Positions 12,501-26,938 of a stretch of DNA of 64,000 nucleotides are shown here, in pieces; the stretch's first letter is position 1; every line of letters starts with the position of its first letter. Location: NCBI GenBank assembly GCA_013397695.1, contig VYZI01000106.1, positions 1,717,379 to 1,781,378 on the forward strand. Direction: 5' to 3'. The stretch comes from Centropus unirufus (Eukaryota > Chordata > Aves > Cuculiformes > Centropidae). The position numbers and the translations under genes are program-made. The notes below the pieces were generated by a model that was given only the letters and a program-made list of their open reading frames with translations, was not told the origin of the DNA and searched no databases.

Positions 12501-14927
12501 TGATTCATGTGAATGTCCTTTCTTCTCTCCTCTGCCCCATGCCACTGTTAAGAAAAGGAAAGATACCACATGTAATAACCTGGTTCTGGTCTACACAGTT
12601 TCTCCTATCCCTATCCCAAATGGTTAATAGAAGTTATTATCCCATCTAATGTGGTGCCCATGACACAGGAAAGTTAATGTACTTGGTTGTGTTGGGTGGG
12701 AAAGCAGGTTTAAACTGCTTGATCCAGTCCTATTCAGAGTATTCTAAGTCCTTGGATGTGAGAAGCATTTTTTCAAAAGCAGTACTGCTTCACACATCTA
12801 TTTTTTCCACTTTTATGCTGTCACAAGTAGACTTGTTTTGAAGGCTTTCCTCAAAAAGAATAGAAAGATTTGACTAGTTGATGACTTAGGCATTGGTCTT
12901 CAGGCAAAATTAGAAAGAAAAAGGGGAATCTCCACTTTCAGGTAGCTTCATATTTCTTCCATCTTGCCTCCTTCTCTTACATGGTATTGTCAGGTGGGAA
13001 TGCAGAACACAGATATATTAACATCCTTATTAGCCCTCAGGATGATGAATAATCATAGCTTCCAAAACCTTTATCAGTTTATACCCTCAAGGAAACAACA
13101 TAGTTTCTAATTTTGGATTAGTTATCCTGGTTAGAATTTTTTTTAATTAAGATATGTTTATTAAATTAAACTGCAAATAAAATCCACAAAGCAAAAATGT
13201 TTACAGAATCGTTGTTCTTGTTTTTAAAGCAACGAAATGCATAAACAACTTTATTTTACTTTTCTTCTAGTATATTTTGATGTATGAATTTCTTTTGCTT
13301 TTTTTATATTTATTGTTACATCAATTTATGATCCCATTTCAGTTCTATTTCTTCCACCTGCACTTAAAGAAAGTTTTTTTTTCAATTTTGTACTTTCACT
13401 CATTGATATATTCATTCTTGTTCCAGGTAATATTTCATTTTAAAAGGACAATACAGTGTAATTCTCCTCTTAATATTCTGTAGAAGATAAATCTGCAAAA
13501 TAAATAAAACCAAAACATATGTATAGGTTATCACAGGTTATTGTGAACTTGTCTTTACTGGATTTTAGAAATACTTACAATTATATTTCTAAATATGATG
13601 CTGAGAATAATATATCATGTTCCATTTGCTACTAATGAAATGTTGATTTTCATTAACTTTTACTTCATCGTTTCTTCAACAGACAATGTAAATGTTGAAG
13701 AGAATAATCAGAACTTAATTTGCAAATCCAGATGTAATTGAATAGTCTGGATTTTTTTTCATAGTCTAGAAATTCATTTTGTTTTAATATTCTGTATTTC
13801 ATTTTCTATATAAAATCTGAAAGACATGGGTGTTATTAATTCTTAGTAATCCATAAAGCATATGGGAGGAATCTGCAATGACAGTGCAAGGATGAAGAAA
13901 ACCTATATATTGTACTATGGTGATTACTGTGAGTTGATTAGATAGAAATATTGCCTTCTATTGTTAGTTAACAGATGTGGAGATGCTTTTTGGGAATGTT
14001 ACAAAAAACAGGTTTGTATCTCAGTTATGGTAATGAAGTTATAAAAGGTGACGAAGTATCTTTGATACTTGTTCTCAGAGCAAAAATATTTGAAAGATTA
14101 CTTAATTTTGTTTGTTTTTTGTTTCTGTGGGTTTTTTCTGGTATTTTACCTCTATATATAACATCTTTAAGTGTAAAAAAAAAAATGTGACTGGAAAGTA
14201 TTTTCCTCTCATATCATAATTCCATGTTTCTTTTTGTTGATAATAACAATGGTCTCACAAGTAAAGCAAATCATAGATACAACTTTTTAACTACATGAAT
14301 AAGGACAAATTCTTTATACAAATGTAGAACCAAGTGATCCAAGTGAAAAAAATTTTTAAAAAATGAGAATATACTTTATGTGTAAACACACACAAAAGTC
14401 TGTGTTTAAAGGGAATATAGAAGTTAGAAGTCAAATACTCTAAAGTTAAGAAACGTCAAATCTGCAGTTATATGTGATGTCTATAGACTACAAACAGATC
14501 AGTTTTTATCTTCTTATTACAAAAATAGACTGAGCTCACTTGATTACATAATATTAATCAGATTCATCACATTAGTGTTCCTCAGAATTTCTCTCTTCGA
14601 CTCCACTGTTACAGCAACTTCTTTCTCATTTTGAGCTGGACAAATATTGCAATATTATGTACAGAGCCCTCCTCTTGTTTAAGAATTCATTGTTTAAACA
14701 TTTTATGGTTGCATTAGCTCTTTTAGCTTTATGCTTAAACTGTATTTTAGACAAGCACAGTATAAATTAGACCCACTGTCAAGGAAGTTTTTCCTAGACA
14801 TATCTCCCAACTTCGTCTTATTTTGTTGGCATAAATGTTTGTGCAGCTATGTTATGAATTCTGTTAGCAAAATCATCCTGGTAAAATCAAATAAATTGTT
14901 CACAAATTATAATCACAAAGATAACAT
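9561..14927. other. Gene-free AT-rich DNA with one GC-richer island
   Basis: There is no coding region or RNA gene that I can support. The longest open frames (60-80 codons) are within chance expectation. The exception in texture is the GC-enriched island at about 11285-11690, listed separately. The rest is AT-rich, with short A and T runs, for example near 13137-13146 and 14177. Confidence 0.65.
11285..11690. other. GC-enriched island, possible unclassified old repeat
   Basis: About 400 bases are clearly richer in G+C than the surrounding kilobases and have the texture of an inserted element: purine-rich 'gaggagggcaacaagttgg' at the left, and 'ctcatccctcagcgcctgg' towards the right. The island ends close to an AATAAA (in 'tgaaataaattttatttc', about 11675-11692). 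It contains no long open frame on either strand, and I see no CR1 landmark in it. A degenerate LTR or another interspersed repeat is possible. A conserved non-coding element or an old processed pseudogene is also possible. I do not recognise the family, so no identity is claimed. Confidence 0.3.
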
Positions 14928-15359
14928 GAGGGCTGGAGCATCTCCCATACGAGGGTGGGGATGGATTGTTGGGGTTGTTTAGCCTAGAAAAGAGAAATTT
15001 CTGGGGTGAACTTATACCAGCCTTCCAGCTCTTAAGGGGTCTCATAGGAAAACTGGGGAGGGGTTCTTCATCAGGAGTGCAGTGATAGGACAAAGGGAAA
15101 TGTTTTTCAGATAAAAGAGGGGATATTTAGATTGGACATTAGGAAGAAATGTTTTATTACTTTCACATTTACTGTGAAAATATTTTACGGGAGCAGGTTG
15201 CCTAAAGAAGTCATGGAAGTGTGAAAGGCCAGGTTAAACTGGGTGTTTGAGCAACCTGATCCAGTGAAAGGTGTTCCTGCCCATGGCATAAGGGTTGGGA
15301 CTCAATGTCCTGTAAGACGCCTTCCAGCCCAAACCATTCTATGATTTTGGGATTCCCCA
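14928..15359 (+). mobile_element. CR1 LINE, 5'-truncated copy with 3' end
   Basis: This CR1 copy is truncated at its 5' end and starts at 'gagggctggagcatctccc', a landmark in the C-terminal part of ORF2. The expected order then follows: 'ttggggttgtttagcctag', 'gtgataggacaaaggga', 'tagattggacattaggaag', a 'gagcaggttgcctaaagaag' segment, 'cctgcccatggcataaggg' and the terminal 'ccttccagcccaaaccattc'. The 3' end carries three degenerate octamers, ATTCTATG, ATTTTGGG and ATTCCCCA (15336-15359), the usual CR1 terminal repeat. The reading frame is broken by several stops, and about 15 extra bases appear near 15155-15175. The copy is therefore inactive and of intermediate age. Only the 3' boundary is precise. 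Confidence 0.94.
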
Positions 15360-18300
15360 GAAAATATACCTCTATTTTAAAACTGGTCTGCCCACATCCC
15401 CCTGGTGTTTTAGCTCTTTGCTGATCTGTCCATGTCTTCAGCTCTGAGGTAAGCATCCTTGCAAACCATTCTAACTATGGGTAATCAATGACTTTTAGAG
15501 TCAGAAGACATTTTGGAAGGGGACACTTCATCATAAAACATTTCAGACTTCTGAAATCCACCATAAGGAAAAGGTTCTTTTCCCTTCTAAGATTCAATTT
15601 TGAGATTTCTCGGTTAGTTAATTAATATGTTCTATGACTACTTCAGTCAAAACAGAGAACCTAACAGCACAGCTCAGAGCAATTTTATTTTGTTTTTCAG
15701 AAAAATATCTACAGCTTCCAGGTTTAAGATTATTTCCTTATACAACATTTGTTTTGGTTTGGGGTCTCTGTTTTTTTGTTGTTTTTTTATTTTGTGACAC
15801 AATTTTTATAAGCTCTTCTTTACTAAATTTGTGGATTACTGTTAGACATCTCTTTCTACACTATCAGTATCCCCCATCTTATGATGACAGGTGTTGTTCA
15901 CACTAAAACCACTTATTTCTTACTCATTGGAGAAAGGATATTTGCACAAGAGTAGAAAATATCAGGCACTTCTGTATTTTCTCTGTGACAGATTCTGTCT
16001 ACCTGCTTGTGTCATGCTAATATGATACAAATAATATTTGTTAGACTTTCTGAATCAGGGTAAGCAGCATCTGTCTTGTTGGATATAGCTTTCTTTGAAA
16101 GAATATGCAATGAATAATTTGGGGATATTTTATTCTTCATGAGTTAGCTAAATAAGGAACTTTGTTTTCTTATCACAATTTATAACAAGAACAAAAAGCC
16201 CCAGTTGTTGAAAAAGGACATTTATGTTTTTAAATGCACTACTTCAGTAGTTTCTAGGGAGCTAAAGTATGAATAAATGCAATAATTTTAGTTCAGAGCA
16301 TTTACTGTGGCATAATAATGCTGATATTGAATGAAATTGGTAGGAGAGACAAAGGAAATAAATTGCTGAAAATGCAAATAGAAATGTGACATGGTGTTTA
16401 GAATAAGAAGCAAAAATAACAGTGTGATGGTGAACATAGTGATTTTGTTTGGGATACCTTTTAAGTTCAGAGTACATTATAGCATACTTGTAATTATGCA
16501 GTAGTTATGAGGTTCATTTCTTTTTCCAAGATTCAGTACCTCAGTCTTGTCATGAAATAAACTACATCATGTCCATGCACAGTTGATGTAGGGCACCTTT
16601 GCACAATAAACGTGAATCTTTAATACACATTTTACTTAACTAATAATAAGAGAATTAGTCAATTTAAAGACACATGGTCAACCCTTCATTTCACAATTTA
16701 AATCTTCCTTTATTGGCACAAATATCAATTCAGTATAACATTTAACTTAAGAAGTTATTTTTTAATTTTATTTCTCAAGTCACGAGCTTTCAGTTTGCTT
16801 TCTTCGCTTACTAAAAATGACAAGTCCAATTGGAATGCAGAAGCAATGAAATAATGTATTGAATTTTGTACCTATCCATTATCAGATGATTGCAAAAAGT
16901 GTTTCCATTAAGATTCTTCTTTGGTTTCAGAACTCAATGAGTTTTATGCTCTTCAATTTATAAATATACAGAATTGTGTGTATGTTTCCACTCAGACAAT
17001 CTGTGAGGAAGGTGAAAAACAGCAATTCTGAAAATAGAGCAGCTCTTAGAGACGATCAGTAGTAACAAGGATAGAAGTTCCCACAGCACAAGAGGTTTGT
17101 CCTGGAATTTGCTTTGTTCATCCCAGTGAATAATTAAATTGATTTTTTAAATCTCAAATGCTGCTCTGTAGTCATGCCCAAAGAGATTTAATTTTCAATA
17201 GTTTCCCTATAATATTTCTAAATAGTAGATTTCACAATGAAATTCATCATCATCACTGAAGGGACTTTATATAAGAGCTATTACGGGCCATTAACAGAGG
17301 AGGGATATCAACCTCAATTCACAGTCTTTATAACTACATGAAATGAGAGATGAGATGGTTCGGAATGCCTCAGGAGTTAATAACTCCAGGACACAGTCGT
17401 CATAGTTTACTGACAAAGTAAGTGAACTCAGTTCAGGCTGAAAGATGACCAGTGCCCATAGAAAAGCCCACACTGTGAAGTAAGACTGATTTTATCTCAG
17501 TATCTGGTACTATACAAAGATTCTTCTCTGGGAAAAGTCAGGCAGAGGTTTAACAATATGAATCAGAAGTGTCCCAAACAAATAGGCTTTAAATACAGCG
17601 GCAGAAAGTCAAGCTAGTATAAGTCTTTTCTTTCAGTGCTTGAAACAGTAAAAGAAATTATTTGCTCTAGATTTGTGAATGAATAAAAAAGGGCTTTGGG
17701 ATGTACTCATTTGAAGCAATGAAAGGCAAACCAGATATTTTAGAGCATAAGAGAACAACAGTTTAATACAATATATCTTTTGTTTTATGGTGATTTAGAC
17801 AAAACTTCCTCTCCAGAGAACTGCAGGAAGATGAAGTGCAACAATGACAAAAAAATATGAAAAATAATTTTGACTGTGTAGTGGGCCCAGCCTCAAGCAA
17901 GACACTCAGCCTTTCATTATTTGTAAAGGCAGACCTGTGAGACAAACAAGTGATATCACACACATAATGTTCCTTAAGCAGTGCAAGGTGGAGTTACACA
18001 TAATTAGTAGTTTTTTTAGTGCATACTTAGCAAGAGAAAAAATGCTTTTACCTGTGATTACTTGCATAAATAAGATTTAGTGAGAAAGACTAACACGGGG
18101 AAATGTGTAAACTTGAAAAAATATGAAATATGTAATTCAAAATCAAATGTGTTTTCCAATCCTCCCATTGAAAAAGCTCCCACGGAAAGGATCATGTTGT
18201 ATAAAACAGAGACCAAGCTATAGTTCTTTAGGTTGACTCCAATATCTGATATTTATTTGAATAGGGTTGAAGTGCACACAAGAGAACTACTGAAGGAAAG

Positions 18301-21300
18301 AAAAGAACAGATTGACCTTTTTTATATGCCCCCAGTGAGAATTTTTCAACCTATGGGGAGTGACTTTTACCTATACCTACAATTTTTATATGTTATGATC
18401 AAAGTACAGTGTATTTTGGTTATATTGGGCTGGAGCATTTAATAGGTATTGGGATATTACTATACAATATAATGTTTTTTTCAGGTATTTATATGGATGT
18501 TATATTCAAGTTATGCAAACATTTCAGTTAAATGGAGGTGAAAAATGTGTTCACTTCAGTTCTACTTCTTACATTTAACATTTGATTAACTCAGATGGTT
18601 AGTAAGTTCATATCTCCTAGTGCCTTTGGGAGACTTGAAAGTGTTTATATTTACACTTGATGTTCTGACATCCTTTCCACATTATTTCTCTGCATTTATT
18701 TCCAAACCTGTGAGCTTAACAGGTTCCCAAGAGCTAAGTGGGACTCAGTTCAGATTTGTCCATGTCAAAGACTTTAAGTGGAAAACAGTTCAATAGGCAT
18801 AGGGTTTTCTAGTTTAGTTTACACTTCAGGGACATATTTTTATTGTGACTGACTTGCACTAAGTAATGCAAAGATGCAAAATGTGTTGATTAAATCATCT
18901 AAGGACAAATTCAAAACAACTTTGATATATGAGAATAATAAACACCTCAATGGCTGCCTTTGCCAATGGTTTTACCCACAATGGCTTTTTGAAAACTTTG
19001 TCTCTTTGCCTGCATGTTATGTAAATAAAGTTTTTGGATATTTCACATATTAAATATTCCCATAACAGGCTTTTTGTAATGAGAAAAAAATAATAACTGT
19101 TTTGCTATACATTTATGTGATTAAACAAAGAACATCTCTCACAGAATTGAATTCACACTGGAAATTGTTGCTGGGTTGAGATAAATTATTTTATTATAAC
19201 ACTCTGAATTTCCTTATGAAATGTATTTCATGGCTACAGTCAAGCTATACTATAAATAACAAGTATACCTAGGTAACAGCTCACATTCTGTGAGCTAATC
19301 TTAAAATCTTACTGATAGGGACAGGCTTTTTTCTTGATAGCACCACCAGGTTAAATAGTTTCCTTTGGATAGAGAGTTAAAGACTTTTCTCTCTGATGAC
19401 TGAAAAATGGATGCTACAAATGTGAGAATTTTTCCCTTGATTTGTAAGAGAAATTATAACAAGGTAATAAATTACTGTGTTTGACATTTACAAATGTACA
19501 TTGAGCTATCAACGACTGTATGATTATACAGAAGATAGTTAATATGTCTTAGCTGTGTTGTACAAACAAAACAAATAAAAATACTCCCTCCCCCGTGGAT
19601 TTTTTCCTGTCATCTTGTAAAAAGCTGAGGAGTGCAGCAACATATAACTCTCTTATGACCTTACTTTGCACTAAGAACCATTCAACTAGGATGATAATGA
19701 TAACATAGGTACAGAGACTAAAACAGGGAAAAATCATCAAGCAAAGGTAGCAAATGTCAAACCGACAAGACTTTTATGTATCACAAAGCCCACAGAGGAA
19801 AAATGTCATGTCTTACTAAATCCATCTCTTTCAGTGCAGCTTATCTCTTTAAAGAGCATTGACTGCTGCTGCACACTGGACTAGCAAAGGAACTCAACTG
19901 TATCTGTACCATGTAACTGAAATTGCTCATTGCAAATGAAAATTACTTTGATCAGTAAGAATGATGGTGTGTTATCAAACAATCAAATCCTATTCCTTTC
20001 CTTCAGGGACCAAGGTTTTCTGGGAAGTAGCTTCATATAATGTAAACACAGCCCTGTTTCTCATACTCCACTAAGAAATAAATTATAGCTATTCATTATG
20101 CAAAATATGTTGCATTTTAAGATACCCTGCCAGGACAATGAATTGACATTATTTGATTTCCAGGAACAAAATGCAAGAGACAATAGTGCAGTTGAAGTAG
20201 CAGTATAGTACACTATTCTATAAAGGTCACATAATGCAATTTGACCCTGATATGTTCTATTCCACCAACTGAATTTTAGATTTTCAAAATTCACATTTAC
20301 ACAAGTAACTCTATGCGTCAGATATAGCATTTTCTCCTGTGGACTTTGTTGGAAAACTGACTTTACAGCAGGTATTATCTATATTTTTATAAAGGATACC
20401 TGCATATTCAGGGAAATATTTCATTTCATTATTTCATCAGTAATGTTCTCTATCTGGTGAACTTCCAAAACTGAGTGCCAGATATACTTTGTGGAAACCA
20501 GATCAAGATGTTATACATAATATCTGCAAACCGTAAAGAATATTTATTTTTCAATCCAAGACCCAACAAATACTGATGCGTACTCAAGAACACAATCTTC
20601 CTGCAAACCTCTCATTTACAGTGAAACTAAAAAAATACCACAGAGTAATTTTACATTTCAGGGTTTTTTAATATCTTTTATAAATGAAAATTAAATAGAT
20701 TTTTATATTTTCCCATAAAATTGTGGTTCCTTAGTTCTAAATATCCTGTACCCTTTTATATATGTGCAAATTTGTATGAATACCTACCTCCTCCATGAGC
20801 TTTATCAAAATATGATATTTATTAAAAAGGAGAGCGTAATGCCAATAGATCTACAAATATCATATTAGAGGGTAATTAGAAAGTAATGTTTACAGGATAT
20901 CAACTTATGAGAAGGGAAAAATGAAGGGTTGGGAATACTTGGCAATGTTTTATTGGTAGGTGTATAGCTAACAGGGTTTAAACACCCTCCCTGTTTTATA
21001 AAGGAATGCAGCCAATCAATGCATTCATTTTCTCTTCCCAGAGAAGCACAGTAGCTACTTGTTGATGTTTTCAAGCAAGGGTTAGAGATGGAGAAGAATG
21101 CCTAAAATGAGACCTTAAGTACACAAAACTAGGCTTAACCATTGTGAATCTTCTTTATGATCAGGTTCCCTATTTTGTTTTTACCATAAACTTGGTTTGT
21201 GCTCATTATTACAAAGTGCAGAAGCAGTCTTTTATTTTGAAAATGCAACAGAAAACATACCCTCAAACGATCTTGCCTCTCTTCCCCTCTATCATCACGT

Positions 21301-24300
21301 GGTTTCGGTTCAGCTGCCCTCCCCAGAGGACTCCTCACTGTTGGCTGTCTGTGGCACTAAGTAGTCTTGAAAGTTAACCATTATTTAAGCAATACCAGTT
21401 TTTGTAAAAAGATGGAAGATACTGAAAACTCTTGCACTTTGTATACTACAAGAACTGGAAAAAAATAAGAATTTCATTTCCAAGAATGCCAATATATGAT
21501 TTCATAACAGTCCAAATACGTGTTTTAGAACCAAATAAATGCTTGAACAATGCACGAATATGTAGCTTTCCAGAAAATATGGACTTTTTTACAGAAGTAA
21601 AAATGATATGAATCTCCATACCACTTCTGTGACAGAGTAGAGACATAGCCTTGAAAACATAAGACTTCTCTAACTGAAATTATGTTGACACATAACAGTG
21701 CTTTCTTAATATTTTTAAAGGAAAATGATAGCTTTTTAAAAACAAAATAATTTTGAAAGAAATAATTTCCTTGCTTGGCCTTTCATGCTGCAGCTTGCCA
21801 AAACTTAAAGTAGATTTCCATAACTACCTTTCAAAATTTAATCTTTATAAAAAAATAAAACATTCTCAATAGTTTTCTAATACAGTATCAGACAGAACTA
21901 CACCTAGTTAGCAAGACCTACAATTTCAGCTAAAATTCTGCAGCCTATTTTTATGTAAGCAGTCAAATGCTTTGTATTTTTCACGCTCTCCTTCCTGACT
22001 ATTCACTGGCAGAAATGAATAACTCAGGTAATACATACTTCTGCTTTTAAGAAAACACTGACTTTCATACTTTACCTTGCAAGATTCTCAATTGCTACCA
22101 GCAGATAACATGAGATTTCCTCTAGTTACAATCTCCTTTTCTGAAGTAGGGAAAAGGTCCCAACCCCCTATTTAGTTCAATTGTCTGGAAAGTTATTGTG
22201 TGCCTTTCACTTCTATTTCAGTTTCAAAATGTGAGAACCTAGGTGGCATTTTTACAATGGCTGTAGTCAAGTATAGCTATTTTGCCAGACATCTTCACAG
22301 CCATTGGAAGGGGTTTGTGTTTGTTTTTTTTTCTCTATTATCAAATAGAGAAGGCAGTGTTAAATTATGAAAAATATTTTCCATAAATGTACTGCTTCAC
22401 CACTGGGAAAACATGTGGCAAAGAAAACTGCAGCTGAAATGGTTCAGTAATGACACAGGTCCAGGCAAACCTAGTTTTCAATTAACATATATTAATAATC
22501 ATATGTATTTTTAGATCATTAGTAAACTAATTCAAGATAAAAAGACTATGTATACAAGGAGAAAAGACTGGACATTTCTAAAAAATTTTGATTGCTGCTC
22601 TGACACCAACAGAGAAAAGAGGCTGTGACTGGTTATGAGGAGGGTGAATAAGAACTCCTCTGAAGAAACTTCCTTAATTGCCTCAGGATCCTCCGGAACA
22701 GAGCTACAAAATTGGCATTATCTTCCTAACTACCCATTACCTGAACACAATTGCTTTGCAACAGATTGCAGCGCTGTTGGCTAGGAGGTTTGCTACATAT
22801 GCTTACAGGATAAGCAAGCAAGAAATTACCTTCCTAGGAACTGTCCGCTGGACTCCAAATACCTGTTATTGATGGGTGACAAGGAATAAACCCAGATTGC
22901 TTTTCAGCATGCAGATCCAAGGTGCATAATAATATCCTTGTGTAAAGCAGTGTTGAGCAGCAGAGGATAAGCTAAGCAAGATAGTTTGTGAATTGAGCCC
23001 AACAGACACTAAAACAGACATCAGACTTCCTCTTCCCTTTAGTACCTTTTATTTTAAAATAAAGCAGATGAAGAATTGTTTACTTAAAGTTAACACACTG
23101 TACCTCATACCTCATTGTTTTGCATATAGACGAGTTAGGTTTTCCTCAAGCAATTTCAGCGTTTGTATTTTTTTTACACACATTTTATTCTTCATTTTAG
23201 GCTAACCCCTGACTTACAGTTTTAAGGACTATTGCTAATCAAATGTGTCTATGTTGAACATATTCCCGACAGCAGTTTTAGTGTCCTTTAATGCCAAATA
23301 ACAGTTTTCTAGTGCTTTTAAAAATGAAAGAAAAATAAAAGCAAAGAGGTCACCCCTAAGGAGCCATCAGCTTTAATTAAACCTATCTTTAATGGAAGAT
23401 AATGTCTAGGTTTTGAGTGGCTTGCTGGCTCTGAGTTTCCTCTATTGTTACTGGCGAGTTTTTTCACAATCTCCAACTATACATTAGCAACATCATGTAA
23501 AAGAATTGAAATATAATCTTAAAATTAACATTTATATTGAAAAAAATGAAATTAGAAATTGCAGCTATCAGATATGAACTCACTGCAAAAAAACCTACCT
23601 ATAGTAAATTTAAAAACAAGCAAAGCCTTGCAATATACAACTGCACAAAGACTTAGGTAGCTGGAGCCACCTCTCCAACCCTAGGCAATGTTCCAGTTTT
23701 ATGGCAGTTTTGTAGACAGTTTCTTTTAGGTACATATGATAGGCCAGTAATTTAATCAGTTATCAGTATTACTAAAGGAGTTAAAGAAGGAAACTAGACA
23801 GTGGTGGGCTGATGAAACAAGATTTCATCTAGCTATATTTCATTACTTTTTCATTTGCATTGCTAGAAATTGTTTGCAACATGCAATTGATATTTTATTT
23901 ATCCAGCTACCTTAGCTTGACTCTTTGATGCTGATTTCTTGACCATTGTTTTATAAATTGCAGCCCAAAACAAGCCCCAAAACAAAAACAGCACCACAGC
24001 CGGCCTTGAACACAACTATTTTCTTCATCTGTAAAAGAATCTCCAGGTGTTTATTCTTCTCCAAAGTAGAAGTTCTGCAGGGGAGGGAGGTGTAAAGGAG
24101 GACTGAAGACTATCTCATTCGCATGGAATGTAAACACATGCGGAAATATCTATGGATGTTTCCCATAAAGGAAACCCAGAGAAAAAAACAACAATCAACA
24201 AATTTCACATAGCAAAACCAGCCTCTTAAACTATTTGATAGTTTAACTCAGAGGCACCAATGATGGCTTGAAAATTGCTGTACCTAAGGAAATGTTTGGG

Positions 24301-25013
24301 AATCTCTTTACCAAAAGTAATAATACATTCACCTAAAATGTCAAATTTGCCTAGGTGACAAAATATGTTCAGACAGACCTCTTCACTGTGGACTAAAATG
24401 TGTTTGACTGTTTTTTTTCCTATTATGTCTATAGTTTTTAAATGTGACATGTGAAGAAAAATCAATGGATCTTCCTTATTTCATTTTAAGAAATTGGAAA
24501 GTGCTGGTAGCGGTTGATTACAAAGATTGTGATGGTCTTTATTGATAACAAAGATAATTTTGCCCTAAAAGTCACTGTGTTGAGACAGACTGAGAATTCC
24601 TGTAGTCCAGTTGAATTACACTAGCAGCAGGCATTGAAAAACATCATTGCAGATTATTTCAGTTAAAGGTATGTAAAAACAGAACAAAGGAGAAAGAAAT
24701 CAGTTGTTGTGAGGAAAGAATAAGTTCCAATTAAGCAAATTATTCATCTCAGACTTATACCCTGTGACGCAAAAGTGATACTGACAACAGCAGGAAGGAA
24801 ATAATCAAAATTAAGTGAAAAGCGTGACCCCCTGAGGACTGAGGGAACAAGATAATGCTCATGTTAGAATTCTAAAATATTACTCTTGAAATTTTGGACC
24901 TGGTAAGTATGTTTTTAGTAATTATTTTTGGAGAGTGGGGTTGCAATCAGACTACAGTATAGTAATGTCTACATCAGAAGGAGATTGAGCAAGTATCAAC
25001 TATTCCTGCATAT

Positions 25014-25132
25014 CGGTAATATAATATAATATAATANNNNNNNNNNNNNNNNNNNNNNNNNNNNNNNNNNNNNNNNNNNNNNNNNNNNNNNNNNNNNNNN
25101 NNNNNNNNNNNNNNNNTAATATAATATATAAA
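25014..25132. repeat. TAATA/ATATA microsatellite interrupted by the gap
   Basis: Pentanucleotide TAATA-type repeats abut the gap on both sides: about four units to the left (25017-25036) and two to three to the right (25117-25131). The gap therefore sits inside one AT-only microsatellite whose true length is unknown. Confidence 0.85.
25037..25116. other. Assembly gap of 80 N
   Basis: Exactly 80 undetermined bases lie between TAATA repeats. The sequence does not show whether 80 is an estimated length or a placeholder. Polymerase slippage or low coverage in a pure A/T repeat is the likely cause. The open frame at 24974-25159 runs through the N block and has no meaning. Confidence 0.98.
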
Positions 25133-26938
25133 CCTGTTTATAAATATAGAGTGTGCCAAACTAACCTAACTTTTTTTTCTTGACCATTTTCTAAACAGAG
25201 GACGCTCATTTCTGTGAACTCCAGTCAAGCTTTGTACACCAGTGAAAGACGTGTGTATTAAGCTGGAGAAGATGGAGTTACGTAAAAGTACAATCATATA
25301 TGAAGAGTAATTAGGCAATGGTGAGCTTTAAAAAATGAGGCATTAGCATGTAGGGATGCTGTTTTAGTATCCTAAAGACTAGTTTGGCTTCCAGGCTTGG
25401 TTTCTTAGTCAAAACTTTTATCAACTTCTTTACCCAAAACATTAGGACGGTGTTAATAACATTTACTAGAATGAAGCTATGAAATGTTCAAAGGAAAGTT
25501 GGCTCTGAAAGTTGCACATAAAGAGGTGAATAATGTTTAGGGTTGGACATGTAGCAACAGAAGTGCTATAAAATTCAGTTTTACAAAGCACAAGTTCATA
25601 CTTCTGGTAATCAAACCCAAACTATTTCTCTACAAACTGGACCTGATCAGTTTGGAATGGAGAGTCACCTTGCTGCGTAATAGCCCACAGTGAATGGCAA
25701 CTATAAAAACTTTAAAATAACTTTAATAACTTTAAAAAAGGCAAGCAATGTATCAAAAGAAACTTGCCCAGAAAAAAAAGAAATATTAGTGCCATTGAAC
25801 ATACATAAGGTTTCATTTGAAACTGGGTATTTAATATCAGTTACAAATATTCAAAGAAGATTAAATGAAAGCCAAAGACATACAAAGAGGCATAGTTAAG
25901 ATAGTTAGGAGGTATGGAAAAGTTTTAAGATGAAACATCATGTTTACAGTAGCTGGACAACAGACTTTTGAGGATGCCTGGGGTACTTAATAATTCTGTC
26001 AAAAACAATTTTATGAGACACTTCCATGATGACAAGTTAAAAAGATAAAAACAATTCTGGAAGACAAATTTACTGACATTTCTTTTTAATAAAAATTTAA
26101 ACAATTATAGAGAGGAAAGTACATTTTTCTGCTAAAATGTTATTTCTATAATACTTTAAAGACAGAAGTCATCTGAAATATGCAAAATGTGATAATAACT
26201 TAATGAATATCTTGTCTTAATGCTTACCTGGGGATAGCAAAGATAAGCCCATTAACTTATGCACCGGGTTGTCTTGGGTTTTATACGGCATATAAACTAT
26301 TAAATTTGATTCATACAAGTACTTCATAATTGAATACACATCTTAAGAGCATTAAAGCACAAAAAGATTCTACAAGAACTAATAACAGGCAAAAATTGTG
26401 CTAATTATGAACTGCCCCATATGAACTACACTTGTGCAGTGTGGTGTACAAATAACAGATGAATTTAGTATACTAGTTAAAAGGGTTTCTGTTGGTGATG
26501 AAATTAAGAAAAAAAATAATCCTGTGGGTTAAATGAGATTCTAAAGGGGAATTCTCACCTACACACAGATACTGAGTTTGAGACAAACGCAAGATTTAGT
26601 TTTTCCTCACTAAGGCTGCCACAGAATGCTATGTCCAGTACATTTAGGGAGTGATGAGGTTCACTATAATGAGAATTATGTACAGAGAAAAGTTATGATC
26701 CAATATCACAATACTCTACCTCTGGATTTTTGTGTTGTGATGTTTATCTAGGTCTCTGGCATTTCACATTTTGCCTACACCTATCTGAACTATGTTAAAA
26801 AATTAATAAGGATTTTCAATTTTTTAGATGCCCATTCAGCATTCATACTACAGTTATTAGGAGTTAATAACATTATCAGGAGAAATGATAACTAAATTAA
26901 TGCAAAGGTCTCTCCAGTATCAATGCTTTATCATTCTG

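Noticed and set aside
24329..24358. Inverted repeat TCACCTA/TAGGTGA as a possible microRNA or structured-RNA hairpin
   Set aside because: The stem is only seven base pairs with a 16-base loop, far shorter than a microRNA precursor, and the flanks do not extend the pairing.
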